Shown: positions 23,005-35,217 of the stretch, one piece after another
How positions within the stretch are numbered: the first letter of the stretch is position 1
How the letters are laid out: every line of letters begins with the position of its first letter
Source: Balaenoptera acutorostrata
Taxonomy: Eukaryota; Chordata; Mammalia; Artiodactyla; Balaenopteridae
Length of the DNA stretch: 64,000 bases
NCBI RefSeq assembly: GCF_949987535.1
Contig: NC_080067.1
Coordinates: forward strand, 62,306,405-62,370,404
Direction: 5' to 3'
Program-made: the position numbers and the translations under genes
The notes under the pieces: model-generated
Seen by the model: the letters and a program-made list of their open reading frames with translations, nothing else
Told to the model about the DNA's origin: nothing
Databases searched by the model: none

Positions 23005-24770
23005 AATGATGGAGGTTATTCTTTTGTCTAAAATCAGTACTACATAAAATGCCTCACTAATAATTCCTTTGCCATTTCTCTTATATGTTCCCAAGCTGTT
23101 CTTTTTTCTTTTGTTTTTAATGTACAATTGAAATGTGATGTTTTATTTTGCAACCAGCATGTTAACCTTTCATTTAAAAGTTTCACTGCTAAGTTGAGAT
23201 ACAATAAAGTACTGCTTTTTTTCATCTTTAAAATGTATCTTTTGTTAAATACCAATTGATTACTAGAATATTTCATAGAAAATAACTTTATTTTTAATTA
23301 ACTGTGGGCAGTTCTTCAAATAATAATACTTTTTTTCAGGTTTAGCTTTGGGGTTGATTTTGATACATTTTGATCATGATACATTTGCTTTTCTCATTAA
23401 ACAAGGAACAGAGCAGTCAACTCGAAAACAAATTCCAAAGGAATCTGACAGGATTTGAAAACTGTTTTTGAAGTTTATTGGAAAGGAATCTCTTAATCCA
23501 GGATCACGGCCTTAGGTGATTGTGAGAAAGATGACTAGACTATGAGGAATCTAGAGAGGGAAGTAATAAAAGGGTTGTTTTTCCATCTTTCGAAGGATTG
23601 GAATGGAAGGAGAAAAAATATTTACTGGGGATAAATAATTGGAATTGATCCACATGGAACATTTTTAGAATCTATTTTTTATCTTTTAGACATATAGAAT
23701 TTGCTCAAAGTCAGGAATGGGAACATTAACAGTAGTTATAGCTATCGGTTAAGATATTTTTTAACCATTAGGCATTTTTAATCATTATTTTATTTTTAAT
23801 CATTAATCATAGAATGATAATTCTATAATTATAATTTTTAAACATTAAAATTCTTCATGGTATTAAGTAAATGTTATGTTGATATGGTAGAAGTATCACA
23901 GACCAGAAGTCCAAATAATCTTTTTCTTGTCATTCTGCCATTTTCTGGCTTGATCACCTTGGATTATTTACTTCATCTTGCTAATAGTTTCGTGTAGTAA
24001 AAAAAATAAATATAAACTGGCTGTGCCATTCACAACTCATACAGTAATTATGTGGATTAGATGAAATGTAAATATGAAAGTGCATGAAAAGCTGTAAATT
24101 TTCATAGACATGTAAGATGATAATACTGTTATCGTCATTATTATTATTATCATTAAGTGTAAAATGAGAAACTTAAGTTTCCAAATTATCTTTGGTTTCT
24201 GAACTACAGATATTTATCATTGTAGACTCTAGCACTTTAACACTGAAGTAATTGAGCATCAATAATAGTGTTCTTGATATCGATGAGGGAAGATATTATG
24301 CAAATATTATGAGTTTTGATTTGTATACATTTTTTTAATGGATTAAAAAGCTTTCTTTCAAAAATCTATGAGATTTCGAGCAGCTTCCTATAAATTCTGT
24401 ATGATTTTAGTGCTCATGAAAGGAGAGAGATTGACAGTGCCAGTAACTGTTTATCTTCAGGAAAAGACATCAGCAATTAAAACTTCTAAAGGCCTTGGTG
24501 AAGCACCGCCTCACAACAGAAAGACGGTGGTCTGGTCTCCACGGGCTGTTTAATTCTGCAGAGATGCCTAGAAAGGGCCTCATTTGCACCAGTGGTTTTC
24601 ACGTCACAACCCATTAAGAGTTGAAATGGAGTCTGCCAATGTGCTTTATAGGCTGCGGGACAAGGCTGCATAGCAACAGTGAGACAGAGTAAGCCCTGGA
24701 ATGGAAGGACTTCTGCCAAGTCAGGCTGCCTGGGGCTGAGGAATAAACAAGGTCATCTCTGGGGGGGCCT
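23005..24770. other. Unassigned AT-rich DNA
   Basis: Mostly AT-rich. A less AT-rich patch lies at 24360-24720, with no gene recognised. Confidence 0.4.
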
Positions 24771-24782
24771 GTCTTACAGACC

Positions 24783-25240
24783 AGGGGGGTGGCAAGCTTT
24801 TTCTGTGAAGGGCCAGATGGTAATGAGTTTAGGCTTTATAGGCAACATACAGCCTCTGTCCCATATTCATTCTCTCTCTCTCTCTCTCCACCCCCCACCC
24901 CTGCTGTGTATGTGTGTGTTTTTTACAGCCCTTTCAAAATATAAGAACCATTCTTAGCCAGAAGTCCTATAGAAACAGGTCATGAGAGTTAGCTCCATAT
25001 GTAAATCCACTACAATACTAACCAGAACAAATCAATATTCTACCAAACAACCAAATAGAGGGACAGGTAAGAATATCTTCTGTGCATTTTTTAATGACAT
25101 ACTGGATGAGCCTAACACAAACCATGTAATACAGTAGCTGTCTGGAAGCTACTAGATAAGCAGAAGAACAGAGCCAGGTCATAGGTCTGAAACTGTCTTT
25201 TAGGGTAGAATTTGGCCCGCTGCCTAGTCTGTGGAACCCT
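24783..25240. repeat. hAT-type DNA transposon relic, interrupted
   Basis: 'tggcaagctttttctgtg', 'agggccagatggtaatg' and 'taggctttataggcaac' on the left, with 'gaatttggcccgctgcc' near 25210, match the ends of a widespread non-autonomous hAT family. A TC run (24870-24887) and unassigned sequence lie between. The subfamily name is not assigned. Confidence 0.45.
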
Positions 25241-25329
25241 GTGATAGACAAAGACATTTGTCCATGTAAGGTGTGATTTAGTGACTCCCAAAATATGCTG
25301 TACCTCCCTCCAATCTCCTCAAGCCTCTT

Positions 25330-26200
25330 CAAACTAATGATCACAGATCCATATATTTTAATAATTAGAGCTTCGTACTTCTGGTTTCAATTTCCCTTCC
25401 TAAAATGAAGACTGTGTATCAGTAAAAAATTTAAAACCTTCACCTTCACCTGTGATTTAAATGTATCCATTACATTTTTTTTTTAATTAAGCCTGCTCAC
25501 ACCTCACTCTGCCCCCGTACTGTCCCCTGGTTGGGACATAAAAGCAAAGCGAGTCACATATAACTGTGACTATCCCAGACGATCACTGAGCCCTTTTCCT
25601 CACTTCTCTGCTGGAGCCTGGAGCTTGCCTCCTTTCTCAGGTCCTGAATCCTAAAACCTTTCTTCCCATATCTGAAGCTCCTTTGATTCAGTCATCCTTT
25701 GTCTCCTATGTTTCACTTTTGGTCCTTGACTCTTGGGCTGTCTCCTTGCAATTTATCTTGTCTTCTCTGGATTTGGCATTTCCTAAAGTCCTAAATGAGA
25801 CTCAAATAGTAGAATCCACCTTACCAAATAATATGGAAACTAAATGAGATCATCAAAGTTAGGGGCCAGCATACAGGTACCCAAAAATCAATATTTATCA
25901 ATAGGATGAAAAGAACTTCAGGGTGCCAAATGTCAGCAAGGTAGTGGGGGAGCGGTTGGAAGTTTTCTGCATTCACTCCTCCTTTGTTGGGGTGCAAAAG
26001 CAGAAGAACAGAGAAAATAATTATTTCCATATTTCTCTCAGAGTCATCCCAGCCTTTGGCTCTGGTATCCAAATTAGTACCAATAAGTTCTGTACAAAGA
26101 GTAGAAAAAGTTTGCCTAGCTGTCTAAGGAATATAAATACAAACTTTTAAAGAATCTAGAGCAGCAGCTACAATGTGCTTCTAGTAAAAAGGTCTTTGTT
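25330..26200. other. Unassigned non-coding DNA
   Basis: A pyrimidine-rich stretch at 25570-25760 resembles no family I can name. No coding evidence. Confidence 0.35.
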
Positions 26201-26211
26201 ATCTCTTCCAG

Positions 26212-26415
26212 ATCCTGATTTCAATTATTTTGGATATATATCCAGAAGTAGGATTGCTGGATCATATTTGAGCTCTATTTTTAATTTTTTGAGGAAACTC
26301 CGTACTGTTTTCCATAGCAATTGCCCCATATTATGTTCCCACCAACAGTGTACAAGGGTTCCAGTTTCTCCACATCCACACCAACCCTTATTACCTTTTG
26401 ATTATTGATAATATT
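26212..26415 (-). repeat. Ancient L1 ORF2 C-terminal fragment, antisense
   Basis: 'ggatatatatccagaag', 'aggattgctggatcata', 'ttcccaccaacagtgta' and 'caagggttccagtttctc' are the reverse complement of the conserved 3' end of L1 ORF2, also readable at 9480-9640. Truncated at both ends; no target duplication found. Confidence 0.8.
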
Positions 26416-26429
26416 TATGATGTTATGGC

Positions 26430-27070
26430 CCTCTGTAAGTAGCAGAAGACTGCCCAAACAATCTCTGTAATATCTGGCCCTTGAAGACTAATGAAGTCTG
26501 GAAAGAGTCATATAATGTTATGGTACCTTGATATCTCCCCCACTTCCTCCACGCTAGAGGGTTGAGTACGGGTGTTCCCCAAGACCTGTATGGCTCCCTG
26601 CAACCCACATTAATACATGGTCTTTAAGCTGGAGGAGTAGGTGCTTGCTGAAGAGCAGCCACTCACTGTGAAGAGAGTTTCTTATGATTCTAATCATCAC
26701 TGGGAGGCACAAGGGCAAGGGGGAGCAATTCTGGATCACTGTGAGGAACGTGACTCTCAACAGATTCTCATCCCCCCTTCCCCATATGAACTGTATGAGA
26801 AGTCGAGTAAACTGTGTGTTGCGCGGCATTTGCAAAAGAGGAGCTCCTTCCTCGCAAGAGATGTTAATTTGTGATCAATAAAGGTAAAAGTGCCTCTTCC
26901 AGAAAGTTTAAGTGGAACTCAGTAGGTAAATCTACGCACCACTCTCTCATTTCCTGTTGCAAAATGGTAAACCTAAAATATTCAGTACATTTACTACACC
27001 CTCTGCAAAGAATACTCTTCCATTTCTTAACCCTTTTTTATTTACCCGGTAAAATATTCTTCTTTTAAAG
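26430..27070. other. Unassigned DNA
   Basis: More GC-rich than its neighbours near 26540-26860. Could be a diverged LTR or unique sequence. Nothing decisive. Confidence 0.3.
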
Positions 27071-27084
27071 CCTAATTTAAATGT

Positions 27085-27310
27085 CTCCAATGTCTGAGAA
27101 CTCTTTTCTGATTCTCTAAGGCAATAGTTACCCTCGTTTGTATTCATACACTACCTTATATCTCACTTTGCATTTTAGTTATCATAAATATTTATGTTTC
27201 CCCAACATTATAAAGCCCTCTGTGATTAAGACAACATGTGTAATAGAGATATTTAAATCTGTGTCCTAACCTAGGGCCTGACTCATTATAGAAATGCAAT
27301 ATATATTTAG
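27085..27310 (+). repeat. L2 LINE-like relic
   Basis: Sense-order segments 'tttctgattctctaagg', 'ttatatctcactttgc' and 'taacctagggcctgactc' resemble the L2 3' region. Confidence 0.5.
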
Positions 27311-27849
27311 CTTACAAATAAAATAATCTACATAAAATGTACCAAAATTGAGGAGGAATTTCCCCAAATCTCAGAGATTCAGTCAGCATCACAGAAGTCG
27401 TAAACCTCAAGGATAACTATAGTTCGCTTTCAAAAGGTTGCATTGGCCAAGGATCCTCTTACCCCAATCACCAGCTATTGTTTTAAGATAAAACATAGCA
27501 CATTTCATGATAAAATAGCTTATTTTGAGGTATGTTTATTATATAATGGAATCTCTACTAATATGAAGGTTTAGAATTGTGTTCTCATAAAATAAAACAG
27601 GACAAGGAATAAAGAACTGTGTGGTTTTGACAATGCGAGTTAATGACCCAGATTCCTTTTATTACTAGATACACAGAACTTCATCACTCAGTGAGTGTTA
27701 TAGAAAGAGAAACCTGAGGAGATTTGATGCCATAACAGGTCAGCTGGCCAATGTTTCAGATTCAAACTTTTCCCAGTATCCTTAACCAGTTCAGAGAGTG
27801 TTTAATAACACTAGTCATTTAGCACTTGTTGTCTCTAAAGCTCTTTAAA

Positions 27850-28010
27850 ACACTAAATAATCGATCATCTCCCAACTCCCTGCAAGATGGGGAAGAATAA
27901 TCATTCTGCCTTTACAGATGGAATATTTGAAATGTAAAATAGCATATTCAAGGCCAGACAGGAACTCAGCACCATGATTAAATAAAAACTCTGAGTTCCC
28001 AACATCCAAG
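27850..28010 (-). repeat. MIR relic, antisense
   Basis: 'tctgcctttacagatgg', 'catattcaaggccagac' and 'aactctgagttccca' follow the antisense MIR order. Confidence 0.5.
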
Positions 28011-29100
28011 CCTTGGCAAAGGAATTTGTCACATTGCCTTTTTATAGAGAAAGCATGGAAACCCGGGAGGGGGGTGCAGAAGAGAGAACCATGAATTTTA
28101 AAGCAATATGGAAATCTATTTCATTTAGGTTGAAGTTAATAGGTAATCAGCTCAATTCCTCCCCCTCCTGCCCATGAGTATCTGGCTGTCAGACCAGCAG
28201 TTTAGGTGACTTGAGGGACCAACACAGGCTGAATAGTGATAGAGGGGGCAAGAGAAAAATTAAGGGACAGAGAGGTCTTATATATGCTCTCATCTGTGCC
28301 TTTGGGGAACTTAAAAAAAGTATTAGCACTAGCAAGGCATTTACCTACTTTGGGTTATTCTGTACACTGAGAATAGTGTTTTATGACCCATGGCAGAATT
28401 TTAGAACCAATTTAAGGAAGTTGTTCATCCAGGAGGTCTTCTTTGCTCTAGGCTCCTGGATTCACATTCCTGGTAGCATGTGCTTATGTCACTGACTGTT
28501 TAATGACTAACCAATGAAAAACTAGGTGTGTCCTACAAATCAGCCCTAGACAAGAGTTTGCATCTTCCTTGCCTCACATAAGTCAAAAGTTCATTTTACA
28601 AATTCATCATTGAGGGAAACGAGTTCTGATAGCAAGGACAGCCTATATCCCCAGGAAGTAATTTATCTTCCCACAGACATGCTCTGGCTTTAACAGCTGA
28701 TAACAGAGCTGTGGGATAAGGAGAGCATTAGCCATAAATGAAATGTTCTCTTCTGGTGTTCCTCTTTTGGGCACTATTTAACTTTCAGTGGTTTCTGATT
28801 CTGTGACATGAGGTGGAATAACTAGAGGGGCAGAGTGAAGGGACCTGAAAGGAAGTCACAGTGGCTTTCTGTTCAGGTGATTTGCAATAATATAAGAAGC
28901 CAGGTAGCTGACTCTCCTCAGAGTATCCCTCTCACTTGACTGCTCACTTGACACAACTTCACAGTCACTAAAGGGAGAAATGGATAAGATGGAGCTGTTG
29001 CCTCCAGGTGGCCAGAGGTGGGACTCTCATATAGTTATCTGACTCTTGCTGACAGATTAGATAGGGATGGCAAAAATGAGATTATGCCTTCAATGTCTAA
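28010..29100. other. Unassigned non-coding DNA
   Basis: No gene or repeat family recognised. Confidence 0.4.
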
Positions 29101-29109
29101 GAGTGTCAC

Positions 29110-29330
29110 AGTTTGCACAGCATTTTCAGACACATTCTTGCAGAAGATCCTCCTTACAACCCTGTGAGGGGAGCAGGGCAGGGATTATTATCTCCATTTG
29201 TTAGATGAAGAAACTAAGGCCCATTAGCATTCTGTGACTTTCCCAGAGTTGTATAGGTAGTTAGTGGTTGAGCCAGGATGGAATTTCAGAACTTCCAATG
29301 ACGCCATCTTGTTTCTGTGCCCAGGCATGT
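29110..29330 (-). repeat. MIR SINE, antisense
   Basis: 'ttacaaccctgtgagg', 'ctccatttgttagatg', 'aagaaactaaggccc', 'gactttcccagagttg' and 'ttgagccaggatgg' follow the reverse-complement MIR layout closely. Confidence 0.8.
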
Positions 29331-29599
29331 CTGTGCAATTAGCTATTCATCCTGTTCTTTTCTCCAAATCAAAGCAACCTATGTTCTATCAAATGAGAGA
29401 GAGATCTAAATGACCTCTTGGGATCGTTTCAGTGCCAGATATCCATCACCACACTGGTAGCTAGAGCCCTCTGAGAACCAACCCAAGAATTTAAGAAATG
29501 TGTTTCCACATCTTTTCCAGATCACTTTGGAAAGAGCAACAATTAGGGCCTTTTGGTGGGGACCAAGACATCATACTCCATGAGGAATTATGAATTGTC

Positions 29600-29735
29600 A
29601 TAACACTCAATATTTATTTGTTTATTCAAGTACTATGTGCCAGGAGTGAGGAGCTCACGGTATAGCAGGGAAGACAAGCACTGAATGAATAAGTGAACAA
29701 TGACTTAACTCCAAAAATGATATTTAATAAATAGC
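29600..29735 (-). repeat. L2-like 3' end, antisense (family uncertain)
   Basis: 'atttatttgtttattcaag', 'tactatgtgccaggag' and 'gaggagctcacggtatag' form the familiar ancient repeat pattern. Confidence 0.5.
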
Positions 29736-29759
29736 AATGCCCTGGATACTGGCCAATAT

Positions 29760-31080
29760 GTGATGAACTTCTTATCAATAAACCAACCCCAAGTTGTAAG
29801 AGAAAATCACAGAAGAAAATATAATCCCCTTTGCGGACAATGATTTTCACTATTTGTGGAATTGACAGAAAAAAATAGTTAGGAGAGGCTATAAGCTATT
29901 TAAAAAAATCTGAAAACAGACCCTGTGGCCTCCATGCCACTTGCCCCTTAAGGAAGTAAGGTTCTTCCAGACCCTCTATCACACTGGACCAGTGACTGAC
30001 TTATAGCTCAGGTGTGCATTTGCCTGCTTAAATCTGCCACTGTTCCAAACAGCTTGCCATGCTCTATATATAGAGATGACTTCACCCTCTATTGGAATGC
30101 AGCAGCTGTTCAGCAGTGCACACTGATATGCTACAAAGACTTAGGCCATATCTAATTGAGCACTTCAATACTGCAGAGATAGGCGCCTTGGAAATATTTA
30201 GATAAAATGCCTTTAGCCAGATGGAAGCTGGCCAGGACACCAGGGTAAAATCTTCATCTCACAGAGCTGCCAGTACATCTTGGCAGGGGGGGCTCCACGG
30301 AGGGACGTGGCATCAGGAGAGATTCTGCTCTGTCCCATCCACCCCTCCTGCTATAAACATGACATAAAGAATAACAGGGGATAGGAGAAATTGACATTTT
30401 GCTGCTTCCTCCTTCTCCCTATGGCAGACCAAACAGAGCCTACCCTCTGCGAAAACAATCTGAATGGTGATGGTGCCCACATGTCAGAAAGGTGCCCAGT
30501 TTTAAGATTCCTCCACAAGACTGTGCCCCTTCCAGCTTCCAGATTTCCAACCCTGGAAGTTAATTGGTAAATATTATTAGATCAGGTGTTGCCATCCCAC
30601 TGTTTCTAAATGAATTGGTTGTTCAAAATACTTTTATAAACTTATTTTTAAAGCTTAGCAATATCAGAAAACATTTCAAAAAGTGATAAAAATTGCAATT
30701 CCTTTTTAAAATGTGAAAGAAAACTCCTCAAAGTAGACAAAAAGTTACTGTTGACCATTCTAATACTTTAAACCAAAAATGAAGTTGTAAAGTTTCCCAG
30801 TAACTTTTTTTGTCACATCCCATAAACCATTCAATAAGTGTTTTCCAAAGAAACAGGAGAACACCACAAGATGAAACACACGAACAGAGGTAAATATCAT
30901 CTGTGTGTGAATGCTGAGGGACACTAAAAAGAGCAAAACCCAGTGAAGATTAAGAAAAACATAATGGGTTTAATTATATTTAAAAGGCCCATTGTTATTG
31001 ATGCTAAAAGAAGGTGGACATGTATTCTCTCCACTGGGGATTACCACTTGAGGTAAGACAAACATATTTTGTGTCCACAT
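29760..31080. other. Unique non-coding DNA with a motif cluster
   Basis: No repeat family recognised between about 29880 and 31080. A compact motif group at 30062-30108 is listed separately. Confidence 0.4.
30062..30108. promoter_or_regulatory. Possible MEF2, TEAD and E-box cluster
   Basis: The palindrome ctctatatatagag (30062-30075) contains CTATATATAG, a match to the MEF2 consensus. GGAATG at 30094-30099 is a TEAD-type half (MCAT reversed), and CAGCTG at 30103-30108 is an E-box. All three are short and could co-occur by chance. Function is inferred, not shown. Confidence 0.2.
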
Positions 31081-31089
31081 ATCCTCAAG

Positions 31090-31235
31090 CATTATCTATC
31101 AATTCTCACCAATACACTGTGTGATAGATATTATCAGCTCCACTTTAAAGTCAAGGAAAAAAAACCCAGAAAGGCTAAATGGCTTATTCAGAGTCCTGGA
31201 ATTTATTATAGAGTCCAGGTTTGATTCCAGACCAC
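31090..31235 (-). repeat. MIR relic, antisense
   Basis: 'attctcaccaatacac', 'tccactttaaagtcaag' and 'ccagaaaggctaaatgg' follow the antisense MIR core. Confidence 0.6.
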
Positions 31236-31249
31236 TTGATTCCAATACT

Positions 31250-32280
31250 CACCTGCCCACTGCCTACTTTTGTACAGCCTAATAGAGCAAGTCTTAGTAG
31301 AAGGGGGAGAAGGTGGAGCCATAAACACTGACAGAATTTGGATTTGAACAAAAAGTGGGGAATCCTCTCTTCTGATACTTGAGAGAGGAAGTGATTTTGA
31401 CAGCAGATATAAATTAGCCTGTAGGGCTTTATATGAGAGGGACTCAGAGTCTATCATAGCTATGGCCTTGGTTTTCTAGACTAAAAATAAGATGTAGAGG
31501 GTGAATGGGGGTTTGAGAAGACCAGTGATTTTTGTAAAGTGTAGATACTCCCAACGTGGAGTCAAGCATTTCCTTCCTTTATTCTCCTGTCACTATCATT
31601 TAAACACCATGTAAGCATCCTAGAATCTCAAAAGTGACTTTCTCACCATGACCTCAAATATTTGTTCCTATTTAATCTGATGCTTCTTCATGACTTTCTT
31701 TCGTTTTGTCTTTTTTCGTACATTATTTTCCACCTTCTGCTTATCATATGTTACTGTTCCCAAGATTATATAACTTTAGGGAATTATTTTGTTCATGTAA
31801 TTCAGTCACCAACCTCAATCATTTCTTAATTCCCCCTGGATATTCTGTTTTGGATTATCATCATTTTACAAGTGACTTTTTGTGGTTGGAGAGTTCTTTT
31901 TTTCAGTCTTATGCTAGATTCAGATTTAAAGGCCTTGTTTTTAAAGATCTTATCATGAAAAAAATCTTCCATTTTTAACATTATACTGACCTCTAGAGTG
32001 CGAAACTTGAATATCACTAACAGAAAAAAAAGAAAAAAAAACCCAGCAAGATAATTGGCATCGACATGGAAAGCCTTATTTTTAAAACTCTAGTAATCCT
32101 TATTAAGGGATGCATTTAGGAGAACATTTTTTTTACTTAAATACATAACTGAAACAAATACTTGAATTTTCATACATGGTCACATAGGAAACATACCAAG
32201 AGAATCTCTACATAGTCTTAGCCACACTATAATATTTTAGAACAAGATTGGCTTAGGAATAAATAGCATAGCATTCTATT
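31250..32280. other. Unassigned non-coding DNA
   Basis: Open frames near 31210-31460 and 31706-31978 are short and have no recognisable domain. No repeat named. Confidence 0.4.
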
Positions 32281-32299
32281 TCACATTTACACAGTGTCT

Positions 32300-32570
32300 T
32301 TTCTCTAAAGGAATTCAAGGTCTTAAAAAGCAAAACAAGAAAGGAAGAAAAATTGTCCAATTTTACAGAGATATGAAGAATGACAGAAATAAGGGAGTTA
32401 GGACAGTCACGTAGAATCAAGATTTAATAATAGAAAAAGAGAGCTAAAAAGTAGATTCTATCACCATTTCTATCTCTCATTTTATAAATATGAAATTAGA
32501 GGCCCAGAGAAGACTTTATGATTTGCAAACTCAGATCTCCTGACTCCTAATTCAGTGTTTTCCTTGTATA
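32300..32570 (-). repeat. MIR-like relics, antisense, two pieces
   Basis: 'ccaattttacagagata' near 32360 and 'cattttataaatatgaa' plus 'ttagaggcccagagaag' near 32480-32510 are antisense MIR cores. Boundaries are approximate. Confidence 0.45.
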
Positions 32571-32889
32571 ATGTAGCCTCTCCTTCTAGAAAGAGAATTG
32601 GGAGGAGAACTGCTGAGCTTCCCATTGACAAGAGGTAGTCCCAATGACAATGAGAAGGTGTATATATGTCCAGCTTAAGCTTCATGATGCTCTGTGAAAA
32701 TACCACTTCAAGATAGAACTAGGGCCAACCATATGCTTTCTGAACTCAGCTGCCCGGCAAAGCCCTTTTTCTCAGGGAGCCCCAGGGCCATGAAGAGATC
32801 ATAGAAATGGCTTATATACTCCTATACCAGATGCCCCTAGAACAAACCAGAAAATTTCAAGTGCCATTTAGCTAAAAAGGCCAAATCAT

Positions 32890-33080
32890 ACCATCTTAGT
32901 ATACCAAACATATTCACATACATTTAATTTAGCCTTCTCAAGAATCAAAAAGCTAAGTATTGATATCCCTGTCTTACAAATGAAAATTTAAAGGAGTTAA
33001 ATAATATAGGCTTCACACTGATTTGAAATGATAAAACTGGCAATTGAACCCATACTATCTTGTTTTCAAGTCTCATCTAC
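32890..33080 (-). repeat. MIR-like relic, antisense
   Basis: 'acatttaatttagccttc', 'tccctgtcttacaaatg' and 'ggcaattgaacccatac' follow the antisense MIR order. Confidence 0.5.
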
Positions 33081-33099
33081 CCACTCTACCTTTAGCAGG

Positions 33100-34050
33100 G
33101 AATATCTCTCGTTGAGAGTATTTCAACACTCAAGCGAGACTTATGACTAAAGATGATATATTTAGTGGTGAGTTCTGTTTCTTTTCTGAACTATCTTTCA
33201 TATTTACTAGGTTTGAAATCACCCACTAGATGAACTCCTAAACCACTGGGTCATTTATTGGTCTTGACGGGATACAGGGATGACTATCAGTATGAAGTAA
33301 TTTCCCATGGGTATACCCCAAGGCTGTTCCAGAAGTTTGGCAGTAGGAAGCCAGTCTTTCAAAATGATGTCAGTCTCAAAGTGAGACATCATTTTAAAGC
33401 ATATTTGATTTAAGTAAAACCACAGACTGATCTTACTCTTTCTTTCCCTTCAACCATCAAATAGCACACCGTTCATATCCTTGCACCCAGACTGTTACTT
33501 CCCCACACATGTATACCTTGAAATCATTCACCGCATCCTCAGACTGGGCAACTATGGATGCAGGGTCAACCCTGGGCATGAGCTGAAGTGGGTAACATTT
33601 GTCTTGACCCTCTACCACCTACATTTTCTCTTCTTTTCTTCCATATTGATATCATACAAGGTCTCATAAACCAATGCATTCTGATTCTGACCCTTATAAA
33701 TCCATCTCACCAAAGTTTCGATTTATGCTAAAATGTAAATGGCAGACAACAGCATCAACTACCACTCAACCCAGAAGAATCTATATCTTACAGGTATCAA
33801 TTCTTTTAAGCAAAAGGGAAAAAAATCCATCATGGTGATTGTGGCATTTTTATGGAGATGACAAGCCTTAATGTCATCTTCTACAGGGCAGGCTCTCTCC
33901 CATTATCTCAATGATTCCAATGGGACATAAGAGCTCTATCCCAAAAAATGTCCAAAAGAAGAAAAGATCTTATTTTCTAAACTGAGAGTTAGAAGACAAA
34001 TGAAAGATAAGAATCCCCCGTTTTTGCCCTATATACTTCAGGGGGGAAAA
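33100..34050. other. Unassigned non-coding DNA with a hairpin
   Basis: Holds an 11 bp perfect inverted repeat (33361-33371 and 33385-33395). Otherwise nothing named. Confidence 0.4.
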
Positions 34051-34059
34051 AAAGAGAAA

Positions 34060-34180
34060 CCCAATATTTATTGGGTGCCTGTTATAGGTCACTCACTCTA
34101 ATAACTCTCCCATATGTGCTATCTGATTCGTCTCATTTTGCTCTTCCTTCAAATCCTGTGATAGAGGTAATTTATCTTGT
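34060..34180 (-). repeat. MIR relic, antisense (partial)
   Basis: 'aatatttattgggtgcc', 'tgttataggtcactcac' and 'tgtgatagaggtaattt' match the antisense start of a MIR-type repeat. Confidence 0.5.
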
Positions 34181-34336
34181 TGTAATTTTTCAGAACCATG
34201 CGGGGTTTGAATGTCAGAGTTGGAAATGGAATTCAAAATGGTTGTCAACCCTGTTTTCACTAATGCCACCTATAAGTGAATTAGTGCGTTTCTCTGTTGA
34301 TATCCCTGCATCTGAAAAATCTCAGCACAATCTTCC

Positions 34337-34555
34337 AGAGTATTGGTTCTAGACTCAAACTTCCTGGGTTCAGCCCCAGCTAAACTGGCATGACTGTGGG
34401 CAAGGTACTTAACCTCTTTGAGACTCAGACCCCATTTTTTGTAAGAAAGGAGTGATAATTCTACCCACTTTATGAGGTTGTTGTGAGGATTAATTGCGAT
34501 AAACCACATGAAATGATTGGCATGGAGGCTCAATAACTTAGATATCATGACCATT
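34337..34555 (+). repeat. MIR SINE
   Basis: Well preserved sense order: 'ttcctgggttcagcccc', 'gactgtgggcaaggtac', 'ttaacctctttgagact', 'tgaggttgttgtgagg' and 'ggcatggaggctcaata'. Confidence 0.85.
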
Positions 34556-34559
34556 ACCC

Positions 34560-34980
34560 CTAGGTCAGGGGTGATCTGTTGGCTTTTTCACATGCTAAGT
34601 CTGACTGAGTGGAGTGGCTGCAGGAATATCATGCTAAGAATTCACAGGAGGCCTCTGGGGAAAGAGTGATGTGCCTGATTCTGCCCTCGGAGCAGGAATG
34701 GGGCTGAAAACACCAAGTGTTCAGCAAATAGGCTTTCCTGGACCTAGGTGATGACTATCTCTCCTAGTGTTTTGCACAAAATTGTGCTTTGAAAAAATAA
34801 ATAAATGATTGAATAAAGTAAATAGATAAATGAATTAGGGAATCACTATAAGACCTGCCTAGTACGGATCCTATATTAGCTGAACTTAGTCCCTCCTGAC
34901 GCCTATTTCTCAGCTTCCTAATAACAGCTCACAGCAGACACTTTCTCTAAAACTTCAGTAGACCTCAGAGGAAGGGCATT
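34560..34980. other. Unassigned DNA
   Basis: No gene. An A/T-rich ataaatga run lies at 34796-34835. Confidence 0.35.
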
Positions 34981-34982
34981 TT

Positions 34983-34996
34983 AAAAATGCAATCTC
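34983..34996. repeat. Target-site duplication, left copy
   Basis: aaaaatgcaatctc, repeated at 35204-35217. Confidence 0.85.
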
Positions 34997-35203
34997 CTTA
35001 GCTAGTGGGAAGCAGCCACATGGCACAGGGAGATCAGCTCGGTGCTTTGTGACCACCTAGAGGGGAGGGATAGGGAGAGTGGGAGGGAGACGCAAGAGGG
35101 AGGAGATATGGGGACATGTGTGTATGTATAGCTGATTCACTTTGTTATAAACCAGAAACTAACACACCATTGTAAAGCAATTATACTCCAATAAAGTGTT
35201 TAA
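34997..35203 (+). mobile_element. 5'-truncated L1 3' end
   Basis: 'agctagtgggaagcagc', 'gatcagctcggtgcttt', 'gggagacgcaagaggg', 'agctgattcactttgtt' and 'gcaattatactccaata' give the 3' UTR of the common cetartiodactyl L1 in plus orientation, ending in an A-rich tail. The 14 bp duplication confirms a single truncated insertion of about 205 bp. Confidence 0.92.
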
Positions 35204-35217
35204 AAAAATGCAATCTC
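35204..35217. repeat. Target-site duplication, right copy
   Basis: Identical partner of 34983-34996; it overlaps the A tail. Confidence 0.85.

Noticed and set aside
25500..25800. A pyrimidine-rich stretch resembling part of an LTR.
   Set aside because: No terminal TG/CA, polyadenylation signal or duplication could be found, so no family is assigned.
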